Shown here in pieces: positions 55,889 to 64,000 of a stretch of 64,000 nt of DNA. Numbering within the stretch: the first letter of the stretch is position 1; every line of letters starts with the position of its first letter. The DNA is from Pseudomonas saxonica. GTDB taxonomy: Bacteria; Pseudomonadota; Gammaproteobacteria; Pseudomonadales; Pseudomonadaceae. Below the pieces are notes generated by a model. The model ran no database searches. It had not been told where the DNA came from and saw only the letters and a list, made by a program, of their open reading frames with translations. The stretch is from positions 1 through 64,000 of the forward strand of contig NZ_VFIO01000002.1 of NCBI RefSeq assembly GCF_007858365.1, read 5' to 3'. A program made the position numbers and the translations under genes.

Positions 55889-58225
55889 TTACTCCACCAC
55901 ATTGAACCCGACCCGCGCCGTTTGGCCACTTTCATCCAGCACACTGAGTTCGTAACGGCCTACCTGCTCCAGTGCAGTGGTCAAGGTTTGCTCAAAGCCG
56001 CTGTCACCCAGCGGCCTGCCATTGAGAAACCACCAGCGCCGGCCATCGCCGCCCAACGCCGACAGGGTAAGCCGCACCACCGCCTGGCTTGACGCCGGGC
56101 TGCGCAGGCGATCCCCCTCGCGAACGCCGACAATGGTTAGCTGGGCGACTGAACTCAGCGCCGGCGGCGGGCACTGCGCCGAAGCCAGCGGCAAACGCGC
56201 TTCGCGCCGCTCAACACGAGGCAGCCACGGTTCAAGCGGCGCGGGCCACAAGGCGACTACGCGAGGCGTAGCACCGGGGCAGTGCGGCCCCACTCGCAAG
56301 CCCTGCGGGTCAACCCAGATGGTTTCGCGCAAACCCGAACCCAAAGGCTGGTCGGCAGCCAGTAAGGTCGGCGGTGTGGTGTGGTCCAACGTCCAGGCAA
56401 AACGCTGACGCCGACAATTCACATCAGTGCGATTCAAGGGTTGCCCCAACGGCCAGCAGATTGCCGCGACGCCGACCGTATCGGGTACCGGTGGCACCGG
56501 GCTGACAATGCCGCGCTGGCTGTCGCGATTACTCAGCACATCGTGCACTTGCAACATCAGCGGCGCAGCAGAAGCCAGACCAAATTGCCCCGGCACGGGT
56601 GTGCCATCGGGCCGGCCGATCCACACGCCGATCAAATAACGCGGCCCTACACCAATCGCCAGCGCATCGCGAAAGCCATAGCTGGTGCCGGTCTTCCAGG
56701 CCAGCGCCGGACGCTGAGCCAGTTCGGCCTTTGGATCGCGGTCGGGGCGGGCTTGCCCACTGAGAATGCGCCGGATGATCCATGCCGAACCCGGCGACAG
56801 CAGACGCCGCTCGCGCAGTTCGTCCTGTGGCTGTAAACGCAGGGCCGCACTTTTGCCGCCCCGCGCCAACGCGCTGTAACCACTGACCACGTCCTCCAGA
56901 CGGCTGCCCGCCCCTCCCAGAATCAATGCCAGATTAGGCTCGGCCAACGCGGGCAGGCTGAGCGGCACACCACCATTGCGCAGCTCTGCGGCAAACCGCT
57001 TGGGCCCATACGCTTCGAGCAGTTGCACCGCCGGCAAGTTGAGCGACAGCGCCAATGCCGAGCTGGCGGACACCGGGCCACTGAAGCCCATCGAAAAGTT
57101 GCCCGGCCGGTAATCGCCATAACGACGCGGCACGTCCTGCAGGAGCGATTCGGAGTGAATCAGTCCTGCGTCCATGGCCAGCCCGTATAAAAACGGTTTC
57201 AGCGTAGAGCCGGGCGAGCGCAGGGCATGGATCATGTCGACATGGCCAAAACGTCGCGCATCATTGATATCCACCGAGCCTAAATAAGCCCGAACGGCCA
57301 TAGTCTCGGTTTCCACCACCACAATGGCCGCCGAGGTGCGATCGGGTAAACGAGCTCGCCAGCCCAGCAATAAATCTTCAAGGCGACGCTGCAAGCCAGC
57401 GTCAAGGGTGGTGCGAATCAAAGGCGGACTATGAGGACGGTTTAATCGGCGCGCCAGCAAGGGCGCCAGACTGGGCTCCAGACGCGGCGCCAGCAGCAAA
57501 GGCTCTTGCAGCGCCTCAGCCACCGCACCCTGCGGCCACACCTGGTACTCGACAAGGCGACGCAGTACTTTGTCCCGCGCCACTTGCGCGCGCGCCGGGT
57601 AACGGTCAGGCCGCAGGCGGCTGGGCGCTTGCGGCAGCACCGCCAATAACGCGGCTTCAGAGTGAGTGAGGTGCAGCGGTGACTTGCCCAGATACGCCCA
57701 ACTGGCGGCGGCGACGCCTTGCAGCGTGCCGCCAAACGGTGCGCGATTGAGGTACAGCGTGAGGATTTGCTCTTTGTTTAAATGCCATTCCAGCTGTGCC
57801 GTGCGCCACAACTGGCGCAATTTGCCGGTCAACGTGCGCTCATGCGGATCGAGCAAGCGCGCGACTTGCATCGACAGCGTGCTGCCGCCGGACAACACCC
57901 GCCCCCCGGTCAGGTTCTGCCAGGTGGCACGCCCCAGCGCCAACGGGTTTACCCCGCGGTGTTGATAAAACCAGCGGTCTTCATAGGTCAGCAACGCTTC
58001 AAGGTAATACGGCGACACCTCATTGAGGTGCACGGGATAGCGCCACACCCCCTGGGCATCAGCAAAACGCCATAACGGTGTGCCATCTTCTGCCAGTACC
58101 ACGCGGGCCATATCGTCCTGCGGCAAGGGCAATGGCCAAAGTCGATCCGCCAGCCACAGCAGTACGCATCCCGCCAGCAGGCTGCCCGCACTCCACAAGA
58201 CGATGTTTTTAAGACGAGAACTCAC
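55889..58225 (-). CDS. pbpC: Penicillin-binding protein 1C
   Basis: This 778-residue bifunctional peptidoglycan synthase has an N-terminal membrane anchor and a glycosyltransferase domain with EDRWFYQHRGVNPLALGRA and GGSTLSMQVARLL. Its transpeptidase domain has SxxK (SPGSTLKPF) and KTG (WKTGTSYGF), followed by the PBP1C-specific C-terminal domain. The start is a GTG. An alpha-2-macroglobulin gene lies nearby on the same strand, the pairing seen in many proteobacteria where the macroglobulin is thought to guard a wall breached by attack. Confidence 0.93.
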   Translation of the reverse strand: MSSRLKNIVLWSAGSLLAGCVLLWLADRLWPLPLPQDDMARVVLAEDGTPLWRFADAQGVWRYPVHLNEVSPYYLEALLTYEDRWFYQHRGVNPLALGRATWQNLTGGRVLSGGSTLSMQVARLLDPHERTLTGKLRQLWRTAQLEWHLNKEQILTLYLNRAPFGGTLQGVAAASWAYLGKSPLHLTHSEAALLAVLPQAPSRLRPDRYPARAQVARDKVLRRLVEYQVWPQGAVAEALQEPLLLAPRLEPSLAPLLARRLNRPHSPPLIRTTLDAGLQRRLEDLLLGWRARLPDRTSAAIVVVETETMAVRAYLGSVDINDARRFGHVDMIHALRSPGSTLKPFLYGLAMDAGLIHSESLLQDVPRRYGDYRPGNFSMGFSGPVSASSALALSLNLPAVQLLEAYGPKRFAAELRNGGVPLSLPALAEPNLALILGGAGSRLEDVVSGYSALARGGKSAALRLQPQDELRERRLLSPGSAWIIRRILSGQARPDRDPKAELAQRPALAWKTGTSYGFRDALAIGVGPRYLIGVWIGRPDGTPVPGQFGLASAAPLMLQVHDVLSNRDSQRGIVSPVPPVPDTVGVAAICWPLGQPLNRTDVNCRRQRFAWTLDHTTPPTLLAADQPLGSGLRETIWVDPQGLRVGPHCPGATPRVVALWPAPLEPWLPRVERREARLPLASAQCPPPALSSVAQLTIVGVREGDRLRSPASSQAVVRLTLSALGGDGRRWWFLNGRPLGDSGFEQTLTTALEQVGRYELSVLDESGQTARVGFNVVE

Positions 58226-58317
58226 TCACACTCACTCGTAACGCAACTTTAAGCCATGACTGGTTGCCCAATGGCCATCTCTGGCACAGTGGCCATCTTA
58301 TTGAACGGAATATATCC

Positions 58318-58611
58318 ATGTACGTAGAAAGCTTCGCTGGAAACCTTGGCCTCTGGCTTGGCCAGATTGTGCACTTTATTGTTGAATCCTTAAGTGGTCT
58401 GTTCACGGCCATTACCCAGGCGGGCGGCAACTTCATTGACGGCATGGCCCGTGCCCTGGGCATGGACACTTCAATTGTCAGCATCGCGGTACTGGTGATC
58501 GGCTTGTTGTTTTTGTACAACGCCGTACGCGCCTTTATGCGCGCCTCGATCATCGGTGGCGTGATCTGGCTGCTGTTGGGTTTGTGGATCTTGAGCTGGG
58601 TGATCAGCTAA
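58318..58611 (+). CDS. Small membrane protein, unknown
   Basis: The product is 97 residues. A moderately hydrophobic N-terminal half includes LGLWLGQIVHFIVESLSGLF. Two closely spaced helices follow (SIVSIAVLVIGLLFLYNAV and IIGGVIWLLLGLWILSWVIS). It is encoded on the opposite strand between pbpC and the alpha-2-macroglobulin gene. The ATG at 58318 has a weak GGAA upstream. Function is unknown. Confidence 0.7.
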   Translation: MYVESFAGNLGLWLGQIVHFIVESLSGLFTAITQAGGNFIDGMARALGMDTSIVSIAVLVIGLLFLYNAVRAFMRASIIGGVIWLLLGLWILSWVIS

Positions 58612-58628
58612 CCCCTGGCGCTCTTAAC

Positions 58629-58765
58629 GTAGCAGTTGCCGAAGGCGACGTTCGGCGGCGTAGCCGTCGCAAAGCCTAAAGATGCGGTCTTCCAGGGTAC
58701 ACCGCGTGGCAGGCTTTACGACGGCTGCGCCGCCGGACGCAGCCTCGTTCCTTCGGCAGCTGCTA
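58629..58765. repeat. REPIN between the small membrane protein and the macroglobulin gene
   Basis: GTAGCAGTTGCCGAAGGCGA opens the element and CCTTCGGCAGCTGCTAC closes it, with GTCGTAAAGCC-type inner arms. It fills the gap between convergent genes and ends 13 bp from the macroglobulin stop codon. Confidence 0.85.
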
Positions 58766-58777
58766 CGAGCAAGTCTT

Positions 58778-61700
58778 TTACCGGCCTTTTATCACCATCT
58801 CCCCCGGTGTTTCGCCCACGGCTTGCCAGTTCGGCCGGTACATGGACTCCACCTGCGGCGGGGGTACCCGGTAAGTGCCCGGCGTGACTGCCCGGGCCAG
58901 ATACAGCAGGTGCGCAGTGCCGCTGCCCTCCAGTTTCAACGCAGCCACATAACGATCATCGCGGTATTCCTGATGCTCCACATTGGCGTTTTGCATGTCC
59001 TCGCGCCATTGCTTGACCTCAGTGCTGGCATTCTCAAGGCTGGCAGCACTTTGCCCCAGGTTCTGGTTTTCCAGCTCAAGACCTGCGGGCAGTAAATCCA
59101 CCACCAAGGCATCCGGCACCGACTGTTTGGCCGTGACCGCGATATGAACCAGCACCAGATCACCACTTTTCAAAGCGTTGAGATCAAGCGGCTCGCCATT
59201 CATGCCCAGATACTCACGGCGAATGCTCATGTTTTCACCCTCCGCCACCGGAGCCTGCTGTGGATAACCCGAAATCGTCAGCTGCTGATACACCGTGTCG
59301 AGACCTTCGTTACGCACGCTCAGCGGTGTGCCCAGCAGCGGCCCGTCGAGCTTCATACCCGACTGGCGATTGTTCAGCTCGCGGATTTGACCGCCACTGT
59401 TGAGTTGAGCTGACCAGTCAACTTCTGGCTTGCTCAACAGGTCACGCCCCGCAAGGAACAGCGAATTGCGTTCTTGGGTCGATAGCCAAGCACTCGCCGC
59501 CAGTTGGTCTGACAATTCAAACAGACGCTGTTCACGCTGCGCAGTCATCAAGTCGTTCTCTTCCAGCAACGCCAGAATCAATGCCTGATCGCGTAGCGGG
59601 CTGCCGTAATCGCCCAACCATTGATCGCCTTTGCGGGTTACGGCCAAGCCCGCCACCAACGCCTGATCGGCACGCGACTGGTCGCCCATCTTCTGCAAGG
59701 CAATCGACAGTTGCACCAGCGGCAGACCGGACAAGGCATCGCTGCGTCGCTCAAAAATGCTGCGCAATGCGCCCAGTGGCGCCTGCTGGCTGCGAGCTAA
59801 CACCAATGCGGCATACGCTTGAACGGCAAAACGGGTGTGATTGAGATTGTCGCTGTAATCGGCCTCAATCAGATTACGTTCTTGCACATAGCGCATCAGG
59901 CGTTGGCTGGCCTGTTGCAGCGCCTGGCGTGGCACTGCATAGCCTTGATCCCTCGCGCGCAAGAGGAAGTCAGTGATGTATGCCGTCAGCCAGTACTCCT
60001 CCTGACCGTCCGCGCCCCACAGGCCAAAGCTGCCGTTATAGCGCTGCATGCCTAAAAGACGCTCGATACCCAACTCGATTTTGCGTGTGCGCTCGGCGTC
60101 CGGCTCACCTTCAAGCCCCAGCCGTTTGAGCAACGCCGCATCGGCATACAGCGCCGGGTACAGGCCACTGGTGGTTTGTTCGGAGCAACCATACGGATAG
60201 GCTTTAAGCGCACGTATTTGCTCGCCCAGGTTCAACGGCGGGCGGCTCGACAAGCTCAACAATGCCTCTCGCCCCTCGGGTTCAAAGGCTTGCAACTCAC
60301 CCTCAGGCAAAGTCCACGGCTGATCCTTGAGCACAGCGCGGTAGTGCTTGAGCATGGCCGGATACGCCGGGCGCACACCCAGGGTCCACTCGCGGCTGAA
60401 CGGCGCCAGGGTTTCACCCGGCAGGTTGAGGCCGTTGACCGTCACCTTGACCACACCACTGCCGTAGCCGCCCTGGGCCTTGACCGGGATCTGCAAGGTG
60501 CTGCGCTGGCCAGGGCTGAGGGTGACACTCTGCTGTGCATTGCCGAGCAGACTGAGCTGCCCCTCGGCTTCGAGTTGCACCTTCAGTGTTTGCGGGATGT
60601 CGGTCAGGTTGGACAGGTCCAACGCCAGACGGGTCTGGTCACCCCCCGCCAAAAAGCGCGGCGCAGCCAGCTCCGCCACCAGGGGCGCTGCCACTACGGT
60701 TTTGGCCTGCGCCATGCCGTAGCGGTCGTCCGTCCAGGCCTGGGCCATCAGCCGCAACTCGCCATTGAAGTCGGGGATATTCACGCTGACCTCGCCTTCG
60801 CCGTGCTCGTTCAGCGTCACCGGTGCGCTTTGCAGTGCCACGATGTTCACGCTGGTCGCAGGCCGTTTACCGCCTTTGGCCAGCGCCGCATCACCGCCGA
60901 AAGCCAGACTGGCCAAACGGCCCTGCCCGGCTTCGATCAATTGCCCATAAATGTCCAACTGATCCGCGCCATACGCCTTGCGCCCAAACAGGCTGGCGTA
61001 CGGGTCGGGGGTCGGATAGTCGGTGATATTCAGCACGCCGGCATCTACGGCGGCGAGCAACACATGAGCGCTTTCAGGGATGCTGCCGTCTGCATTTTTG
61101 ACTTTAAACTTAACGGTCAACGGCTGCTTGGGACGCATTTTCTCGGGGGCATCCAGGGTCAACGACAACTTGCGCTGACTGCGATCCAGCGGCAAGTGCA
61201 ATACCCCGACCGCCCGCTTGGGCGTGACATTGGTTTTGCGTTCGCCGGGACGAATTACCAGCGCGCTGATGTACAAATCGTGGCGCGCCCAGCTCGGGTC
61301 GAGTTTGACGTCAAAGGTCTTGCCCTCGGCGGGCACCTCGACTTCTTCCCACCACAGAGGGCCATCGCTGCCTTCAACCAGCAGATAGCCTTTACCCGGT
61401 GCCGGCGGCGTGACCGTGACCCGGGCGGTTTCGCCCTCTGCATACGCGGCTTTATCCAGTGTCAGCTTGACCTGATCCGGCCGTACGGCACCGCCTTCGG
61501 CGTTGTCTTGCGCACGATAACCGGCCCAGAACCTCAAGCTGCTGATCAGACCGGTACTCGGGTCCTCAACTTCAACCCGGTAAGGGCCCCACTCCACCGG
61601 GAAGCTGACCTTGGCGGTTTCTCCAACTTTCAGGTTGACGGTTTCTTCGTTCAGGTTGAGAAACTTCTCGTTGTAGTGATAGCTCCAGCCATCGCTGTCG

Positions 61701-63655
61701 GAGTAGTTCCAGTAGTAATCGCGGCGCTCGCGCACCAGTCGAACCTTGAGGTTTTCAGCCGCCAGCTTATGGCCGTCCTTGTCTGCCACCAGCAGCTCAA
61801 ACTCAACCGGACCATCGCCGTCGGTTTCAGTGCCTTCAAACAGGCCGCGAACACCGGGTACCCGCTCGGCGGGCCACACCGGTTGTACCAGTCGGCGGGT
61901 GATCGGACGCCCGCCCGACTCTTGCAAGCTGGCTTGAACAATCAGTTGCAGCGGTGACTTGGCCTGGCTCCACTGACTTTGCAGGTGAAGGGTTTGTTTA
62001 CCATCGGCATCCAGAACGCTCTCGTCCAGTTCCAGATCCTGAGTCAGTTCGCTCTCGGTCACCGAACCAAATTGATAGCCCGGCAAACTGCTGACGGCCT
62101 CACGCAACGGGCGCACATAGACTTGCCCACTGAGCCGATTACCGGCTGCCGGTGCGCCGTACAGATAACGACCTGTCACTTCAATGTCAGCGGTTTGATC
62201 GGGGCTTAACGGCGTATCGCTTCCCTTTAGCTCCAGGGCCATGCGCTCGGGCAAGAAGTCTTCGACCAAAAACTCATAGAGCTGCGGCTTGCCGTCCCCC
62301 AGGTCGAAGACCAACTGCCAGCGCCCGGTCGGCGCCTCGCCAGCCAGTTGCAGCGGGTATTGATAAAAACCCGAGGCATCCGGCGACCAGACAAATTTGC
62401 GACTGACTTGCTCGTCGGGGCGGCGCACCTCAACCGTGACCGGTTGCGGCGTGACCGGCTTGCCATCGCGGTCACGCAACAAGGCATTGAGCAACACGGT
62501 TTCACCGGGGCGATAGAGATCGCGCGGGCCGAACACAAAGAACTGCAATGGGTGCGCGGTCGGGCCGCCAATGTCGAATTCGGCCAGATCCAGCGCCGCG
62601 GTATTCAGACGCAACAGGCTGGTCTGGTCGCCCTGGCGGGCAAGCAGAACTTCAGCCTTGGGTGCAAGCGCGAGTTGCGCATGGCCAGCCTTATCCGTTT
62701 TGCCTTGCGCCAGTCGCTTGCCTTTGCCGTCGAGCAGTTCCAGCTCCACATCGGCCAATACCTTGCCGCCTTCCAGGGCCTGAGTGAATACGTCCAGGCG
62801 TTTCTGATAACGGTGTACGGACAGGCCTATATCACTGAGGGTGAACAGTGTGGCAGGTGTCGAATAGTTGTAACTGCCTGAGGGTTTCATCACCGCCATA
62901 TAAACGCCGGGTTGCTGTAACGCTTTGATCCCGGAGGTGGGCAGGATGAGGGTTTCGCGCGTGTTACGCGCCGGGTTCAGATCAAAACGGCCACCGTAAA
63001 CCAGATCCGCCATGCTCAGCAGGTCCTTGGCTTCGTAGCTTTGCAGGCTGCTGTTGCGCCCCCACTGGGTCAGAAAGGCCGGCAATGACTCGGGTTTGAC
63101 CCGGAAGAAATCAACATCGACTTTATCGACATTCAGCGCAATGACCGGCAAGCCTTCTGCCAGCCGCGTGGGCAGCACACTGCCTCGGCTGGCAAACCCT
63201 ACAGTGGGTTGCAGGTCGCGGGTTTCCAGGCGGGCCGTGTACTCGGCGGCCAGTGTGGCGCCGTTCACCGCGCGCAAACCGGGATCAACCGTCAGGATCA
63301 ACTTGCGCTGTGGTTCGATATGGCGCAGGCGCAGTTCCATCAGGTTATTGGAAAGCTCCCAGGCGCCATCGATCTTGCCGGTTTTGGCGTCCACCAGGTG
63401 CAATTTGTCGGTAAGGTTTTGCTGCGGGTCCAGCGGCACCGAGAAGCTGACAGACAACGTACTGGCACCGTCCAACTGTACCTCGGAGACGTCCACCACA
63501 CTTAACTCGCGCCCGGCATAGCGCTCGGCCAGCACCTTGACGTCCGCAACCGGTTGGGCTTTGGCCGTTGGTGTATCGGACGTTCCCGAGGATGAAGAGT
63601 CGCAAGCGCTCAGCAGCGCTAACGCGCAAGCCAGAAACAATCCTTTGTTCAGCAT
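58778..63655 (-). CDS. Alpha-2-macroglobulin-family lipoprotein
   Basis: This 1625-residue periplasmic protease trap has a lipoprotein signal LALLSACDSSSSG with aspartate at +2, favouring inner-membrane retention by the E. coli rule. MG-type beta domains and a bait-like region follow. The thioester motif YGCSEQTTSG has reactive C1157 with SEQ, and the complement-like helical domain is TLPEGELQAFEPEG onward to LWGADGQEEYWLTAY. It would trap invading proteases and is the usual partner of PBP1C (the ECAM/YfhM arrangement). The length matches bacterial family members. Confidence 0.93.
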   Translation of the reverse strand: MLNKGLFLACALALLSACDSSSSGTSDTPTAKAQPVADVKVLAERYAGRELSVVDVSEVQLDGASTLSVSFSVPLDPQQNLTDKLHLVDAKTGKIDGAWELSNNLMELRLRHIEPQRKLILTVDPGLRAVNGATLAAEYTARLETRDLQPTVGFASRGSVLPTRLAEGLPVIALNVDKVDVDFFRVKPESLPAFLTQWGRNSSLQSYEAKDLLSMADLVYGGRFDLNPARNTRETLILPTSGIKALQQPGVYMAVMKPSGSYNYSTPATLFTLSDIGLSVHRYQKRLDVFTQALEGGKVLADVELELLDGKGKRLAQGKTDKAGHAQLALAPKAEVLLARQGDQTSLLRLNTAALDLAEFDIGGPTAHPLQFFVFGPRDLYRPGETVLLNALLRDRDGKPVTPQPVTVEVRRPDEQVSRKFVWSPDASGFYQYPLQLAGEAPTGRWQLVFDLGDGKPQLYEFLVEDFLPERMALELKGSDTPLSPDQTADIEVTGRYLYGAPAAGNRLSGQVYVRPLREAVSSLPGYQFGSVTESELTQDLELDESVLDADGKQTLHLQSQWSQAKSPLQLIVQASLQESGGRPITRRLVQPVWPAERVPGVRGLFEGTETDGDGPVEFELLVADKDGHKLAAENLKVRLVRERRDYYWNYSDSDGWSYHYNEKFLNLNEETVNLKVGETAKVSFPVEWGPYRVEVEDPSTGLISSLRFWAGYRAQDNAEGGAVRPDQVKLTLDKAAYAEGETARVTVTPPAPGKGYLLVEGSDGPLWWEEVEVPAEGKTFDVKLDPSWARHDLYISALVIRPGERKTNVTPKRAVGVLHLPLDRSQRKLSLTLDAPEKMRPKQPLTVKFKVKNADGSIPESAHVLLAAVDAGVLNITDYPTPDPYASLFGRKAYGADQLDIYGQLIEAGQGRLASLAFGGDAALAKGGKRPATSVNIVALQSAPVTLNEHGEGEVSVNIPDFNGELRLMAQAWTDDRYGMAQAKTVVAAPLVAELAAPRFLAGGDQTRLALDLSNLTDIPQTLKVQLEAEGQLSLLGNAQQSVTLSPGQRSTLQIPVKAQGGYGSGVVKVTVNGLNLPGETLAPFSREWTLGVRPAYPAMLKHYRAVLKDQPWTLPEGELQAFEPEGREALLSLSSRPPLNLGEQIRALKAYPYGCSEQTTSGLYPALYADAALLKRLGLEGEPDAERTRKIELGIERLLGMQRYNGSFGLWGADGQEEYWLTAYITDFLLRARDQGYAVPRQALQQASQRLMRYVQERNLIEADYSDNLNHTRFAVQAYAALVLARSQQAPLGALRSIFERRSDALSGLPLVQLSIALQKMGDQSRADQALVAGLAVTRKGDQWLGDYGSPLRDQALILALLEENDLMTAQREQRLFELSDQLAASAWLSTQERNSLFLAGRDLLSKPEVDWSAQLNSGGQIRELNNRQSGMKLDGPLLGTPLSVRNEGLDTVYQQLTISGYPQQAPVAEGENMSIRREYLGMNGEPLDLNALKSGDLVLVHIAVTAKQSVPDALVVDLLPAGLELENQNLGQSAASLENASTEVKQWREDMQNANVEHQEYRDDRYVAALKLEGSGTAHLLYLARAVTPGTYRVPPPQVESMYRPNWQAVGETPGEMVIKGR

Positions 63656-63716
63656 GGGGTACTCATTGACTGGGCAGTTAAGGGGTCGACTATATAACAG
63701 CCCGTGTTGAACGGCA

Positions 63717-63855
63717 GCCCCTCACCCCAACCCTCTCCCGTGGGAGAGGGAGCTGACCTGCTTTGAGTCCCCTCTCCCTCCGGGAGAGGGTTAGGGTGAG
63801 GGCTGCCTTTGCCTTTAGTCCCCTCTCCCTCTGGGAGAGGGTTAGGGTGAGGGCT
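63717..63855. repeat. Three CCCTCACCC/CTCTCCC palindromes
   Basis: CCCTCACCCCAACCCTCTCCC and GGGAGAGGG open the run, followed by two copies of CCCTCTCCCTCYGGGAGAGG with GTTAGGGTGAGGG. These are the same palindromic family as the 51401-51703 element. They lie in the divergent gap between the macroglobulin and MATE genes. Confidence 0.8.
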
Positions 63856-63892
63856 GGCTTGGGCTACAATCGCGCTCCCTCAAGGAGCCTGC

Positions 63893-64000
63893 ATGTCCTC
63901 TTCCCTCTTAGCTGACTGGCGCGACCGCCCCACCCATCGCCGAGTGTGGGCGCTGGCGGCGCCCATGATTCTGTCGAATATCTCAGTGCCGCTGGTCGCT
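63893..64000 (+). CDS. MATE-family efflux transporter, 5' end only
   Basis: The first 36 codons are present and the gene runs off the window. AAGGAGCC precedes the ATG. The visible N-terminus ends RRVWALAAPMILSNISVPLV, the first helix of MATE (DinF-type) sodium- or proton-driven multidrug exporters. The rest cannot be judged. Confidence 0.8.
   Translation, partial: MSSSLLADWRDRPTHRRVWALAAPMILSNISVPLVA

Noticed and set aside
60176..61957. A 593-residue open frame on the plus strand
   Set aside because: It lies wholly antisense to the alpha-2-macroglobulin gene, whose domains and thioester motif are clear; codon bias in GC-rich genes leaves long antisense frames.

Overview
The window is a GC-rich chromosomal segment of a Pseudomonas, probably of the fluorescens/fragi/putida side of the genus. 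This rests on gene families, on gene order that matches two P. aeruginosa PAO1 regions as I remember them (the PA0130-PA0148 and PA4293-PA4306 neighbourhoods), and on GTAG-headed REP/REPIN repeats in many intergenic gaps. No rRNA, tRNA, CRISPR array, transposase or phage gene was seen.

0.3-17.3 kb: amino-acid and purine scavenging. A beta-alanine module (mmsA/bauC, bauA and divergent bauR) is followed by purine uptake and deamination: an NCS2 permease, a RutR-like TetR regulator, an IMPACT-family protein, a BMP-type ABC transporter (ATPase plus two permeases, with the binding protein further on), an SDR enzyme, an 8-oxoguanine-deaminase-like amidohydrolase, a 2-oxoglutarate/Fe(II)-type oxygenase and an adenine/adenosine deaminase. 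A gene-free gap before the ABC operon holds three perfect DnaA boxes. A 56-codon ORF after the deaminase has its Shine-Dalgarno buried in an 11-bp hairpin.

17.3-26.8 kb: efflux and detoxification. A Bcr/CflA efflux pump is followed by a five-copy tandem REPIN array. Then come a copper locus (copZ, a secreted unknown, copA, cueR, with two CueR-type promoters) and a BigR/SqrR-type sulfide locus (ArsR repressor, DUF442-SQR fusion, TauE/SafE exporter and a divergent persulfide-dioxygenase-like enzyme).

26.8-35.9 kb: mixed housekeeping genes. These are a RIO kinase, an AraC regulator with a divergent bile-acid-type symporter, a thiolase divergent from a FabG-like reductase and a MaoC dehydratase, a MazG-like pyrophosphohydrolase with cmoM, and two DUF4136 lipoproteins.

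36-51.4 kb: a complete Flp/Tad pilus island with its own two-component system. It holds tadG, pprA, tadF, fppA, pprB, a DUF3613 gene, tadD-C-B-A-Z, rcpA-rcpC, the flp pilin, and a receiver-only response regulator directly behind flp. The ectodomain of tadG is conspicuously AT-rich. A shared AT-rich motif precedes tadG, flp and the next locus.

51.4-64 kb: surface and envelope. A TpsB (FhaC/ShlB) transporter lies beside a lipoprotein with a long 15-bp-repeat glycine/threonine tract. They are followed by pbpC, a small membrane protein, a giant alpha-2-macroglobulin lipoprotein and the start of a MATE exporter. CCCTCACCC-type palindromic elements fill two of the gaps here.
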